Positions 1 to 9,408 are shown, counted from the first letter of the stretch. The stretch is 64,000 bases of DNA from Geminocystis sp050753365 (GCF_050753365.1 NZ_JBLZFY010000001.1:100418-164417), one strand, 5' to 3'. The notes: generated from the sequence alone by a model not told the origin. Numbers and translations are program-made.

Positions 1-642
1 ATTTTTGTACCCCCTCATCCTTTAATTAAACATTGGTTAGGAGTCGCAAGAGATAAAAATACTCCACCAACTCTTTTTAAAACCGCTATGGTGGAATTGG
101 GACGTTGGTTAACCTATGAGACAATTAGAGAATGGTTGCCTACCCTCGACACTCAAATCGAAACCCCCTTAAGTATAGCTTCTGCTACTTTTATTAATCC
201 TCAAAGTTCGATCGTCACTATCCCTATTTTACGAGCAGGTTTAACCCTTTGGGAAGGAAGTCAAACTCTATTACCCTTAGCCAAAACCTATCACTTAGGC
301 ATAGTCAGAAACGAAGAAACCTTAGAGGCAAGTTGTTATCTCAATAAATTACCAAAACAATTTGAAGCTGATACTCGTATTTTAATCTTAGATCCGATGT
401 TAGCAACGGGAGGCTCTATTATGTTAGCAATGGAAGAAATTGTTAAACGGGGTGGCAATCCAGACTTAACCCGTATCGTTTCGGTGGTGAGTGCGCCTCC
501 AGCCTTACAGAAATTAAGCGCTAACTATCCTAGCTTAACTATCTATACCGCCATGATTGATGAACAAGTCAACGATGTTGGTTATATTGTACCCGGTTTA
601 GGTGATGCGGGCGATCGAGCTTTTGGTACATTAGATGATTAA
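1..642 (+). CDS. upp: Uracil phosphoribosyltransferase, 5' end cut by window
   Basis: Pyrimidine salvage enzyme making UMP from uracil and PRPP in the cytoplasm. The frame is open from base 1, and the first visible residues (HPLIKHWLGVARD) are typical of the UPRT N-terminus, so the real start lies just outside the window and the ATG at 88 is internal. About 213 residues are visible, close to the usual full length of about 210-216, so only a few are missing. Visible motifs are the PRPP-binding loop DPMLATGGS and the uracil-binding C-terminus YIVPGLGDAGDRAFGT. The gene stands alone, about 100 bp before an unrelated small membrane-protein gene. Confidence 0.93.
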   Translation: MFVPPHPLIKHWLGVARDKNTPPTLFKTAMVELGRWLTYETIREWLPTLDTQIETPLSIASATFINPQSSIVTIPILRAGLTLWEGSQTLLPLAKTYHLGIVRNEETLEASCYLNKLPKQFEADTRILILDPMLATGGSIMLAMEEIVKRGGNPDLTRIVSVVSAPPALQKLSANYPSLTIYTAMIDEQVNDVGYIVPGLGDAGDRAFGTLDD

Positions 643-744
643 GAGAATTATTATATTTCTCGCAAAAGACTTGTTTTTGAGTCAAACAACATACATCCTA
701 TAATTAAACAATCAATGATTAACATCTTAAAATAAATAAAAATT

Positions 745-1029
745 ATGAGTGAAAAAGATAATTTCGGCAGTGGTTTTATACTAGGTACAATTATTGGCGG
801 TGTAGTCGGTGGTATAATTGGTACAGTAATAGCCAATAAAAATAATGATAAGAAGAATAATTGGGATGATGAAATGAATGTAAAAAATCCTAAATATTCT
901 ACTTTTGATGATGATCAAATGGAGGAAACTAGAATGAGTTTAGAAGAAAAAATTAATCAGTTAAATCATGCTATTGATGAAGTAAAAGTTTCCCTCATTA
1001 GAAATGCTGAAAAAGGAATTATCGAGTAA
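745..1029 (+). CDS. Small YtxH-like single-pass membrane protein
   Basis: 94 residues of unknown function. Residues 9-30 form one glycine-rich hydrophobic segment (GSGFILGTIIGGVVGGIIGT), a likely transmembrane helix. A charged stretch rich in Asp, Asn and Lys follows, then a short amphipathic helix near residues 60-85 that could form a coiled coil. This resembles the YtxH-type small proteins common in cyanobacteria, but no catalytic motif is visible. It ends 13 bp from the convergent folK stop codon. Confidence 0.6.
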   Translation: MSEKDNFGSGFILGTIIGGVVGGIIGTVIANKNNDKKNNWDDEMNVKNPKYSTFDDDQMEETRMSLEEKINQLNHAIDEVKVSLIRNAEKGIIE

Positions 1030-1042
1030 AAAACTATAAAAA

Positions 1043-1534
1043 TTATTGTTGTAAACATAAATCTAAAAGTTGATTTATCCTTAATTCACTTATGGGATCA
1101 ATCCATTGAGATGCTATCTCTGTCAATGGCATTAATACAAACAATCTTTCTCTCATTCTCGGATGAGGGATTTCTAAGTCATCAGTTTTGATTACTAAAT
1201 CATTATAGAGAATTATATCTAAATCTAAAGTTCTCGCCCCCCATCTTTCTTTCCTCTCCCTCCCAAATTCTAATTCGATCGAGCCTAAATACTTTAATAA
1301 TTCATGGGGAGAATAGCTGGTTTTAATGACGATACAACCGTTTAAATAATCAGGCTGAACAGGACCCATGGGCTTAGTTTTATGCCATGTAGAACGCAAA
1401 ATAACCTCAATTCCTTCACTATTTGCTAACGTGTTAACAGTGTCATTGAGAATCTTTAAACTATCTCCTAAGTTACTTCCCAATGCGATGGCACAATAAT
1501 TGTTATCTGTGTTAAGCTCGATCGAACTATTCAT
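1043..1534 (-). CDS. folK: 2-amino-4-hydroxy-6-hydroxymethyldihydropteridine diphosphokinase
   Basis: HPPK transfers pyrophosphate from ATP to hydroxymethyl-dihydropterin in folate synthesis. 163 residues, the usual single-domain length. The N-terminal strand ALGSNLGD is at residues 17-24, the pterin loop at about 50-66 (HKTKPMGPVQPDYLN), and the signature RWGARTLDLDIILY at 97-110 with the Mg-binding aspartates D104 and D106. IPHPRMRERLFVLMPL follows at about 122-137. It is not fused to folB or folP, and no folate neighbour is seen. Confidence 0.95.
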   Translation of the reverse strand: MNSSIELNTDNNYCAIALGSNLGDSLKILNDTVNTLANSEGIEVILRSTWHKTKPMGPVQPDYLNGCIVIKTSYSPHELLKYLGSIELEFGRERKERWGARTLDLDIILYNDLVIKTDDLEIPHPRMRERLFVLMPLTEIASQWIDPISELRINQLLDLCLQQ

Positions 1535-1832
1535 ACTTACTTAATCTATCTGAACTTTTTTATAAAAATTTCAACCCAATTTTATTTTTATTTACGCACA
1601 TTCAAGAATGAAATTTTGACTTTGTTTCTATGTTAAGTCATTATCTGTTACTGTACTCATGGTAAAATACTCAATGATTATGGGTCTTCGACTTTGAGTA
1701 TGATAAATTATTGGTGGAGGTAGGCAAAAGGCAAATGGCAAAAGTTAATTTTATTTTAAGCTAATTTTGACTCTGAAAAAAGTTCGATCGAGCTAGAATA
1801 AAATAGAAATTTGATCGAGCTTGAGTAACATT

Positions 1833-3587
1833 ATGAAAAAACTATTTCTTGTCTGTGTCTTTTTAATCGGTTTAGGGTTTGCCTTATTCACCTTCAAAGG
1901 GTTAACCACCAAAGGGGAATTTAACTCTATCATCATCAACTTTCGTCAGGATATTCCCACTAATATCTTAGAAGAAAATCTCAGTTCGATCGCCGCCAAA
2001 GTGCAAGAAATACCGATACTAAATAGCATTTTTTCAGAACCCGAAAGGGTTTATATTGTAGAAGGAGATAAAAATACCCTCAAAAAAATAGCTCGATCGA
2101 ACCTCAAAAAATCCATAGAATATATTGAGCCTAACTATATCTATCATAGTTTAGAAACCCCCAACGATCCCCAATATACTCAACAATGGAATTTACGCAG
2201 TATCAATGTAGAACAAGCGTGGGATGAAACCAAAGGAGAAGGTGTCACCGTTGCTGTCATCGATACAGGAGTAACAAAAGTACCCGATTTAGAACAAACC
2301 GAGTTTGTGGAAGGTTATGATTTTGTTAACAATAAAACCGATGTTTATGACGATGTAGGACATGGTACTCATGTTGCAGGTACGATCGCTCAATCCACCA
2401 ATAACGGTTATGGAGTTGCTGGAATTGCCTATAAAGCAAAAATCATGCCCTTAAAAGTATTAGGAGTAAATGGAGGTACAGTTGCAGATATAGCCGAGGC
2501 TATTAAATTTGCCACAGATAACAAAGCCGATGTTATCAATATGAGTTTAGGGGGAGGAGGAGATAGCCAATTAATGCGAGATGCCCTTACATACGCCCAT
2601 GATAAAGGAGTAGTTATTATCGCCGCCGCAGGTAATGAAAATCGCAATAGTGCCTCATTTCCAGCGCGTTATCCCCAAGTAATAAGCGTTTCAGCTACCG
2701 ATTCCGTAGGTAATAAAGCACCCTATTCTAATTTCGGTGCAGGAGTGGATATTAGCGCCCCCGGAGGTAGTGAAACAGGCAAAATTTTACAGGAAACCAT
2801 CATTGATAATCAACCTAGTTTCATGGGTTTTCAGGGTACAAGTATGGCTTCTCCCCACGTTGCAGGGGTAGCGGCATTAGTTAAAGCCACTGGTGTGGAA
2901 AATCCCGACGAAGTGAGGGAAATTTTAATCAAATCTGCTCGTAAAATCGAAAAAGACCCATTAAATCATTATGGCGCAGGACAGTTAGATGCAGGACAAG
3001 CGGTAAAATTAGCCCTCAAAGGCAAAATCACCCCCAGAGACTTCTTAAGATGGCTTAAAAATAGTGGTTACTTAAACCCCGGCTTTTGGTTAGACGGTGG
3101 CACAATTACCTTATTACCTAAATTGGGTATGGTTTTAGGTTCATATTTATTAGCGTGGTTTTTACGCAACTATCTTACCTTTAACCTCAGTTTAGCCACG
3201 GGTTTAGTTACGGGAAGCAGTGGTTTATTTTTCCTACAAGGATTATATATCTTCGATTTGCCTCAATGGCCTTTTCGTTTAATGGGTAGTTCTGTGCCAG
3301 AATTAGGTAATGTGGTAATGGGTACAACTAGCTTAAATCCTCTCTTTGCTAGTGCCTTGATTCCTGTTATTTTAATCGTCTTATTCCTTAGTCATCCTAT
3401 CTTAAAATGGGTTTCGATCGGACTTACTTTAGGAGTCGCCTCTTGTTTAACCATTACTGCCTTTACTAATCCCTTAGTATGGGGTTTTGGTTATGGTTTA
3501 GCTTCTCAAATTTTCTTGTTAGTTAATGCTATTCTTTGTTTCTATTTAGCGCAAATTGCGAGTAAATCGATCGAGAATCAATATTAA
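1833..3587 (+). CDS. Membrane-anchored subtilisin-like serine protease (S8 family)
   Basis: About 584 residues from the ATG at 1833; an in-frame TTG lies 12 bp upstream but the ATG gives a clean signal peptide (MKKLFLVCVFLIGLGFALF). Residues 30-105 look like an I9-type propeptide. The catalytic triad is clear: Asp144 in AVIDTGV, His177 in GHGTHVAGT, Ser337 in GTSMASPHVAG, with the oxyanion Asn in AAAGNEN. After about residue 410 there are several hydrophobic segments (four or five likely helices), so the protease domain is probably held at the outer face of the plasma membrane. The substrate is unknown. A C-terminal multi-helix tail on a subtilase is less common than a secreted form. Confidence 0.9.
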   Translation: MKKLFLVCVFLIGLGFALFTFKGLTTKGEFNSIIINFRQDIPTNILEENLSSIAAKVQEIPILNSIFSEPERVYIVEGDKNTLKKIARSNLKKSIEYIEPNYIYHSLETPNDPQYTQQWNLRSINVEQAWDETKGEGVTVAVIDTGVTKVPDLEQTEFVEGYDFVNNKTDVYDDVGHGTHVAGTIAQSTNNGYGVAGIAYKAKIMPLKVLGVNGGTVADIAEAIKFATDNKADVINMSLGGGGDSQLMRDALTYAHDKGVVIIAAAGNENRNSASFPARYPQVISVSATDSVGNKAPYSNFGAGVDISAPGGSETGKILQETIIDNQPSFMGFQGTSMASPHVAGVAALVKATGVENPDEVREILIKSARKIEKDPLNHYGAGQLDAGQAVKLALKGKITPRDFLRWLKNSGYLNPGFWLDGGTITLLPKLGMVLGSYLLAWFLRNYLTFNLSLATGLVTGSSGLFFLQGLYIFDLPQWPFRLMGSSVPELGNVVMGTTSLNPLFASALIPVILIVLFLSHPILKWVSIGLTLGVASCLTITAFTNPLVWGFGYGLASQIFLLVNAILCFYLAQIASKSIENQY

Positions 3588-3686
3588 TATACTTCAATTT
3601 GTTAATACAGGCATATCAGCTTGTGCCACTGAATCTCCATCTCTCGGTTTTTGGTACAAGTGCGTAAATTGACTATTTTATTAAAT

Positions 3687-3949
3687 CGGGGGTGCTGAAA
3701 AAGTATTTTGATGAGGGTAGGTATCAGGTATCAGGTATCAGGTATCAGGTATCAGGTGTTAGGTTAAAGAATGAAAAATCAAGGTGTTGAAGCGTTATCT
3801 CTTCAACAAATACACAGGTGTATTGTGAATAATCAGATTTAAAATGCCCTGTTTTTGAGTAAAAATTGCCAAAAATTCGCACTTTTTTATGAATATAGTG
3901 TGCCTAAAGCATTGATTTTAATAACCTTTTGATTTATTCAGCAAACCCT
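3687..3949. mobile_element. MITE-like element, copy A (complete, left end degenerate)
   Basis: Non-coding element of about 263 bp that aligns over its whole length with the copy at 36580-36831. It shares the left part GCTGAAAAAGTATTTTGATG, a central GTTTTTGAGTAAAAATTG, and the right part TTGATTTTAATA followed by TTATTCAGCAAACCCT. The ends are inverted (GGGTTTGCTGAA against TTCAGCAAACCC), although the left end here has drifted to CGGGGGTGCTG. No transposase is encoded. A heptamer array sits inside it. Confidence 0.75.
3720..3754. repeat. Heptamer tandem array GGTATCA x5
   Basis: Five exact head-to-tail GGTATCA units inside the MITE-like element, followed by a degenerate unit. The MITE left end at the right edge of the window has one and a half copies of the same motif at the same position, so the array expanded after insertion or before divergence. 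Confidence 0.9.
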
Positions 3950-3976
3950 AAATCCTCATTCCTAACTTAAAAAGAC

Positions 3977-4035
3977 TGTAGGGGTTGAAAATAGTTCAAC
4001 CCTTCCCCATCCAAAATACTTTTTCAGCAAACCCT
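3977..4035. repeat. REP-like hairpin followed by an inverted MITE end
   Basis: Bases 3982-4002 form the palindrome GGGTTGAA-loop-TTCAACCC, a single-hairpin member of the palindrome family described at 47932 and 53885. Bases 4011-4035 are the reverse complement of the MITE left end (AGGGTTTGCTGAAAAAG). Together with copy A this gives two overlapping element boundaries in 350 bp. Confidence 0.7.
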
Positions 4036-4068
4036 AATTACTTCCGATAAACTTAGATACTTCGTAAC

Positions 4069-5127
4069 TTACCATAAAGGAATACCAAAAATTTTAGGGG
4101 CTTCTTTTTTGCCATCCTTAGATTTAGATTTGTCTTTACCCTTATCTTTCGATTTATCCGCAGGTTTACCACTTGCTTTGGCAGTTTTTGCCGTAGTGCT
4201 TCCGCCTTTATCTTTTTTGCCTAACTCTTTAAGTTCTTTTTGTGCTTGAATAGCAATAGGATCATTCCCATTGAGAGTCATGGCTTTGTTTATATGAATT
4301 TTGGCATAGGTAGCGTTATTTTGTTTGAGATACAAAGAACCTAGTAGTGCATGAGCAGTACTACTATTAGGATCAATTTTTACGGCTTCCCTTAAATCAA
4401 TAATCCCTTGCTCATAATTATCATTTTCGGCGTGTTGTTTAGCGGATTCAATCAATTTATCAAGACGAGAAACCGTTACTTTGGGAGGATTATCCGAAAC
4501 AGGTGGATTGTTATTTACGGAAGAGTTGGGAGTGGGAGATTGACTGATAGCACCCTCACTCATCACTATTTGAGGTTGACTAGCTTGAGGTTGACTGGAT
4601 GCACCTTTATTAAAATTAGGATTTTTTTGACGCATCAAATAAACCATATTAAGTTCACTTATCAACCCAATTTTGATAGCTAATTTGTCTAAATCTAAAT
4701 ATTGCTCAGGTGCTAGTTTTTCAAGGGTATCGAGATATATCTTATCTATATTTTTTTCTTCCTGTAATAGTTTTTTGCCTGTTTCACTCCCAATAGTAAT
4801 TTTATACTGATCTGTCGCTAATCTACGAGCTACTTCGGAAAAAATCAGTTGACACTCTTTGCGTAAATTATCTTTATACAAATTCTCATAGGCAGGATTC
4901 ACCAATTTAGAAAGAATGGTACTAGCTTTTTTCTTGTCGGCTTCTGTTTCAGCACGATTCGTGTCGGGGTGAAGCTGATAAGCAATTTTGAGATAACGCA
5001 ATCTAATCTCTTTCGGCGTTGCAGAAACGGGTACTCCTAAAATGGCGTAATAATCTTTCACATCGTACTTGAATAAACCGTGTTTTAAATCAGAAATCAT
5101 CATAATAATAACGTTACTCTCTCCCAA
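4069..5127 (-). CDS. J-domain protein with TPR repeats
   Basis: 352 residues. A J domain at about 24-80 carries the Hsp70-stimulating HPD motif at residues 53-55, preceded by DYYAILGVPVSATPKEIR. There is no Gly/Phe region or zinc finger, so it is a type III J protein. Residues 170-215 are a low-complexity Ser/Pro/Asn linker. Residues 225-305 contain about two TPR repeats (DLREAVKIDPNSSTAHALLGSLYL). The last 45 residues are very Lys/Asp-rich and end in KIFGIPLW. An alternative start is the in-frame Met at residue 9. It is probably a DnaK co-chaperone for a specific client; the client is unknown. Confidence 0.85.
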   Translation of the reverse strand: MGESNVIIMMISDLKHGLFKYDVKDYYAILGVPVSATPKEIRLRYLKIAYQLHPDTNRAETEADKKKASTILSKLVNPAYENLYKDNLRKECQLIFSEVARRLATDQYKITIGSETGKKLLQEEKNIDKIYLDTLEKLAPEQYLDLDKLAIKIGLISELNMVYLMRQKNPNFNKGASSQPQASQPQIVMSEGAISQSPTPNSSVNNNPPVSDNPPKVTVSRLDKLIESAKQHAENDNYEQGIIDLREAVKIDPNSSTAHALLGSLYLKQNNATYAKIHINKAMTLNGNDPIAIQAQKELKELGKKDKGGSTTAKTAKASGKPADKSKDKGKDKSKSKDGKKEAPKIFGIPLW

Positions 5128-5676
5128 ATAATTAAATTATAGTTAAATTTTCACAGCAAAATATTTTCTATTCAAAATAATTGATCACTTTACATCTAAT
5201 GGTATTATAAACCATAGCCTCCTCTTGCTCTTAATACTTCTTGAATACTATTAATTCTTTCCTCCTATTCGACTTTCCTACCTTGTCTTCGCAAGTCTGC
5301 ACCTTCACCAGAATCTGATTGTAAAAAATCTACCCTTGTGAGTTTCCCCCTCTTATCACAGAGCTGTTTCATTTTCAAATTTTTGGTTAAGAGGGAGTAA
5401 TGAGTAATGAGTAATGAATAATGGATAATGAATAATGAATAATATTAACCCCTTGAAAAATTTAATTCTACTTTAGACTAATGTTATAGGTAGCGTTTTT
5501 AAGCCACAACTTATCGTTTAGATACACTACTGGTAGTGTAATTTTTCATTTAGTCTAAAGTACAGATTTAAAGTTCAATTTATTGAACGAAAAACTATTA
5601 GACGTGTAATTCATTACACGGCGTGCTATTGATTGACACCTTTAATTCTTAATTCTTAATTCTTAATTCTTAATTC
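5128..5676. other. Intergenic region holding three repeat blocks
   Basis: About 550 bp with no convincing gene. Bases 5394-5454 are GAGTAAT/GAATAAT heptamers. Bases 5572-5641 hold two small adjacent hairpins (GTTCAATTTATTGAAC and GTGTAATTCATTACAC) that recur in inverted orientation at 25398-25453. Bases 5642-5690 are seven TTAATTC heptamers that run into the purD stop codon. Confidence 0.75.
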
Positions 5677-5690
5677 TTAATTCTTAATTC
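5642..5690. repeat. Heptamer tandem array TTAATTC x7 overlapping the purD 3' end
   Basis: Seven exact TTAATTC units. On the minus strand the array reads GAATTAA, and its last units supply the final purD codons (Ile-Lys-Asn) and the TAA stop. The same heptamer recurs at 10783 and 25356. Confidence 0.92.
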
Positions 5691-6951
5691 GATGCCCGAT
5701 GTCTCGGCGATAGTACATATTCTCAAAATGAATTTTCTGGACGGCGTTATAGGTGGCTTCGATCGAACTCTTGAAATCTTCAGAAATACAAGTTACCCCT
5801 AAAACTCTACCACCATCGGTAACAATATCATCACCTAATAATTTAGTACCTGCATGAAACACAGTCGCTCCGAGGGCTTCAGCATCAGCAATACCTGTAA
5901 TTACTTTCCCTTTTTCATAACTAGCAGGATAACCCCCCGCAGCCATCACCACACAAACAGCACTACCGTCATGCCATTCAAAGGGCGGTAAATCAGCTAA
6001 TTTTTGTTGAGTACAAGCTAATAATATATCTACTAAAGAAGTTTTTAACATGGGTAATACTGCTTGAGTTTCTGGATCGCCAAAACGACAATTAAACTCC
6101 AAAGTTTTAGGTTCACCTTCAGGAGTAATCATCAATCCTGCGTATAATACCCCCCGATAGTCGATACCTCGTTTTTGTAATGTGTGTAAGGTTGGTTCTA
6201 AAATTTCTTTAGTAATTCGATCGAGCAAAATCGAATCCACGATAGGGGTTGGGGCATAAACTCCCATACCGCCAGTATTTGCTCCCGTGTCACCTTCTCC
6301 GATTTGTTTGTGATCTTGAGAAGGGATTAAAGGACGGATTGTGACTCCATCTGTCAGAGCTAAAATTGATACCTCCTGCCCCGTTAGAAACTCCTCTATG
6401 ACCAGTTTGTCAAAGTTTTGGGTAAAAAGTTCCTCCACAGCGTTTAAGGCTTCTTCCTCGTCCATTGCTACCACGACACCTTTTCCTGCCGCCAAGCCAT
6501 CGGCTTTAACTACAATCGGTGCGCCTTGTTGACGAATATAATTTTTTGCCTCTTGTTTATCGGTAAAAGTAGCAGATTTAGCGGTAGGAATCCCCCCTTC
6601 TATCATTAAATCTTTTGCCCATGATTTACTCGCTTCAATGGTTGCGCCCTGTTGATTTGGTCCAAAAACCTTGATATTATGGGATTGTAAATAATCACTG
6701 ATACCTAATGATAAAGGCAATTCGGGTCCTACTACCACCAGTTCGATCGAATTTGCTTGAATTAACTTTAATATACTCTCAAAATCATCTACTTCGATCG
6801 AGATATTTTCACAATTTTTTAATACAGCAGTGCCACCATTACCCGGAGTACAAAAAACTTTTTCAACCTGATTAGATTGTAATAATTTCCATGCCAAAGC
6901 GTGTTCTCTACCACCGCTACCAACAACTAAAACTTTCACTTTCGTCAACAA
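5677..6951 (-). CDS. purD: Phosphoribosylamine-glycine ligase (GAR synthetase)
   Basis: Second step of purine synthesis: ATP-dependent joining of glycine to phosphoribosylamine. 424 residues, the normal bacterial length. The N-domain begins VLVVGSGGREHALAW. The ATP-grasp fold follows with KADGLAAGKGVVV near residue 148, TGANTGGMGVYAPTP near 225 and the metal-binding LEFNCRFGDPETQ near 290. The C-terminal domain is complete except that its last residues are encoded by a heptamer array. It is not in an operon with other pur genes, which is normal for cyanobacteria. Confidence 0.95.
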   Translation of the reverse strand: MLTKVKVLVVGSGGREHALAWKLLQSNQVEKVFCTPGNGGTAVLKNCENISIEVDDFESILKLIQANSIELVVVGPELPLSLGISDYLQSHNIKVFGPNQQGATIEASKSWAKDLMIEGGIPTAKSATFTDKQEAKNYIRQQGAPIVVKADGLAAGKGVVVAMDEEEALNAVEELFTQNFDKLVIEEFLTGQEVSILALTDGVTIRPLIPSQDHKQIGEGDTGANTGGMGVYAPTPIVDSILLDRITKEILEPTLHTLQKRGIDYRGVLYAGLMITPEGEPKTLEFNCRFGDPETQAVLPMLKTSLVDILLACTQQKLADLPPFEWHDGSAVCVVMAAGGYPASYEKGKVITGIADAEALGATVFHAGTKLLGDDIVTDGGRVLGVTCISEDFKSSIEATYNAVQKIHFENMYYRRDIGHRIKN

Positions 6952-7128
6952 TTCCTTTTATGAATATCGCTATCTATTGTACAGTGATCTAGTGAACGAT
7001 CGATCGCAAATCAAAAATTATGTTATCAGCAACACTCCTAAAATTTTCATAAATCAAATAAGTACTGTTAGCATAATAAAATTAGAAAAACCAAATATGA
7101 TTGTTTAATTTTTTGATTCCCTAAAATT

Positions 7129-7491
7129 ATGTATAAAATTCTTTTAGTCGAAGATAATGAGATGAATCGAGATATGCTTTCTCGTCGCTTAAAACGCAAG
7201 GGTTATGAAATAATTATTGCCGTTGACGGTGGAGAAGGGGTAGAAAAAGCCATGTCAGAAAAACCAGACTTGATTTTAATGGATATGAGTTTACCAGTTA
7301 TGGATGGTTGGACTGCCACAACCCATTTAAAACAACAAGAAGAAACAAAAGCTACTCCTATTATTGCTTTAACCGCCCACGCTATGCAAGGTGATTATGA
7401 AAAAGCATTAGCGGCAGGATGCGATGATTATGATACAAAACCCATCGAATTACCAAGATTGCTCGGTAAAATTCAATCTTTTTTAAGTTAA
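7129..7491 (+). CDS. Single-domain response regulator (CheY-like)
   Basis: 120 residues, a receiver domain only. The acidic pocket VEDN is at residues 7-10, the phospho-acceptor is Asp52 in LILMDMSLPVMDG, the switch Thr82 lies in IIALTAHAM, and Lys104 is in YDTKP. It has no output domain, so it must act by protein contact. The next gene (81 bp downstream, same strand) is a REC-PP2C phosphatase with a His-containing N-terminus; the pair probably forms a phosphorelay or partner-switching unit. A strong inverted repeat lies between the two. Confidence 0.93.
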   Translation: MYKILLVEDNEMNRDMLSRRLKRKGYEIIIAVDGGEGVEKAMSEKPDLILMDMSLPVMDGWTATTHLKQQEETKATPIIALTAHAMQGDYEKALAAGCDDYDTKPIELPRLLGKIQSFLS

Positions 7492-7500
7492 AAACCCTCA

Positions 7501-7529
7501 ACTAAGATTTTGAAAACTTAAATCTTAGT
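7501..7529 (+). terminator. Inverted repeat between regulator and phosphatase genes
   Basis: ACTAAGATTT (7501-7510) and AAATCTTAGT (7520-7529) form a perfect 10-bp stem with a 9-nt loop, 10 bp after the response-regulator stop. A T-rich but not pure T run follows about 10 bases later. It may be a leaky terminator or an mRNA-stability hairpin that sets the ratio of the two proteins. Confidence 0.5.
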
Positions 7530-7572
7530 ACCTAATTTTCTCATTCTTTTTTCTCTTTTAAAAACTAAAACT

Positions 7573-9378
7573 ATGACTGATATTAATAATACCGAAAACA
7601 TTACGATCGATTCCTCATTTATAGCAAATTTAAGGCATGACTTACGCACTCCTATTAATGCGATTTTAGGTTATAGTGAAATGTTATTAGAAGAATTAGA
7701 AGATGATGTAACTTTACAAGAATCCCATGGAGAAAGTGTAGAAGATTCCATAAATAAATTAAACGATATTCAAAGCAATGGAAAAGAAGTATTAAGACTA
7801 ATTAATCAATTATTAAATGATCAATATGGTAGTCAATCAAAAAATATTTTAGTAGAAAATTTATTAAATTTAAAAATAGCGACGAATCCCTTAATTACCG
7901 ATATTATTAGTAACTGTAATCTGTTAAAAAACGAATTAGAAGTGTTCGACAATGAAGACTTTATCGTGGACATTAATAGAGTCTATAAATCAGGGATTCA
8001 TCTGAAAGCATTGTTTATTGATATTCAAGAATTAAACTTTTTACCAATTGATGAAACAGAAAATTTATCCCATGTTCCTATAGATAATTTTATCCAAGTT
8101 AGATACCCTAAATTATCCTTAGAAAATCAAAAAAATGCTCTGACTGGACATATTTTAGTAGTAGATGATAACCAAAATAATCGAGATTTACTTTATACTT
8201 TATTAACCAAAGAAAATTATACTGTTTCTACGGCAATTAATGGGAAAGAAGCCCTTGAAATGATTGATAAAAAAGACTATGATTTGATTCTTTTAGACTT
8301 ATTGATGCCAGAAATTGACGGTTATCAAGCATTAAAAAATATTAAAGAAAATCCCAAGAAAAAACATATTCCTGTCATTATGATTTCAGCCCTTGATGAA
8401 GTAGAAAATATTATTCGTTGCATTGAAATTGGGGCAGAAGATTATTTACCAAAACCTTTTAATAAAACCCTTTTAAAAGCGAGAGTTGATACATCTTTAG
8501 AAAAGAAAATTCTGAGGGATAGAGAAATCGAATATGTCAAAAAATTAAATAATGAATTAGATAAAGGGCGAGAAATGCAGTTAAACTTTTTACCCCTTAA
8601 ACCCTTACAAATTCCTCAATGGGAAATAGCTAGTTTCTTTAAACCTGCCCGTCAAGTAGCAGGAGATTTTTACGATACTTTTTTATTGCCTAATAATCAC
8701 GTTGTTTTAGTCTTAGCTGATGTGTGTGATAAGGGAGTTGGTGCGGCATTATTTATGGGACTTTTTCGTAGTTTAATTCGGATTTTTTCTCATCAAATTT
8801 CGATCGAAGGAGATATAAATGAGATATTATCTACTCATAAACCCTTAGAAACGGGATGGATAAGTGATGATATGGAAACGAATTTTATCCACTTAAACGC
8901 GCTTAATTCCGTGAGTTTAACGAATAATTATGTTGCGGATAATCATGGTGATTTAGGAATGTTTGCGACAATGTTTATGGGCATTTTAAATCCTGATACT
9001 GGATTATTAACCTACATTAATGGAGGGCATGAATCGTTAATTATCACTGATTCCCATGGTAACAGAAAACATGAGCTTAGTTCGATCGCACCTGCTGTGG
9101 GTATGATGCCTGATATGGTGTTTAACTGTAAACAAATTTACCTTGAGCAAGGAGATATACTATTTGGCAATACTGATGGTGTCACGGATGCTCGATCGAT
9201 CACCAAAGAATTTTACCATGATAAAAGGTTAAATGCCATTTTAGAGCAACCCTTTAATTCGGCTCAATTATTAGTCAATACCATAAAAGACAGTGTATTA
9301 GAACATATCGGCACAGCAGATCAGTTTGATGATATAACTATGTTAGCTATCAGGAGAGAAAATCGAGTCTTCTGCTAA
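7573..9378 (+). CDS. PP2C-type (SpoIIE/RsbU) phosphatase with receiver domain and HisKA-like N-terminus
   Basis: 601 residues. Residues 18-45 (NLRHDLRTPINAILGYSEML) look like a histidine-kinase H-box with His22, but no HATPase domain follows, so it can only accept phosphate or dimerise. A complete receiver domain at about 193-310 begins ILVVDDNQNNRDLL and has phospho-acceptor Asp242. From about 350 to the end is a PP2C/SpoIIE phosphatase domain with metal-binding acidic motifs AGDFYD, LADVCDKGVGAALF, NTDGVTDA and DQFDDIT. Such proteins dephosphorylate anti-sigma-antagonists in partner switches. It lies just downstream of the CheY-like gene. The local target (STAS or anti-sigma protein) is not in the window. 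Confidence 0.88.
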   Translation: MTDINNTENITIDSSFIANLRHDLRTPINAILGYSEMLLEELEDDVTLQESHGESVEDSINKLNDIQSNGKEVLRLINQLLNDQYGSQSKNILVENLLNLKIATNPLITDIISNCNLLKNELEVFDNEDFIVDINRVYKSGIHLKALFIDIQELNFLPIDETENLSHVPIDNFIQVRYPKLSLENQKNALTGHILVVDDNQNNRDLLYTLLTKENYTVSTAINGKEALEMIDKKDYDLILLDLLMPEIDGYQALKNIKENPKKKHIPVIMISALDEVENIIRCIEIGAEDYLPKPFNKTLLKARVDTSLEKKILRDREIEYVKKLNNELDKGREMQLNFLPLKPLQIPQWEIASFFKPARQVAGDFYDTFLLPNNHVVLVLADVCDKGVGAALFMGLFRSLIRIFSHQISIEGDINEILSTHKPLETGWISDDMETNFIHLNALNSVSLTNNYVADNHGDLGMFATMFMGILNPDTGLLTYINGGHESLIITDSHGNRKHELSSIAPAVGMMPDMVFNCKQIYLEQGDILFGNTDGVTDARSITKEFYHDKRLNAILEQPFNSAQLLVNTIKDSVLEHIGTADQFDDITMLAIRRENRVFC

Positions 9379-9408
9379 TGGTTTCATGGATAAATTATGA
9401 ATTATGAA

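Noticed and set aside
4408..4683. 91-residue frame on the plus strand inside the J-domain/TPR gene
   Set aside because: It is a shadow of the Ser/Pro/Asn linker on the other strand, with no family resemblance.
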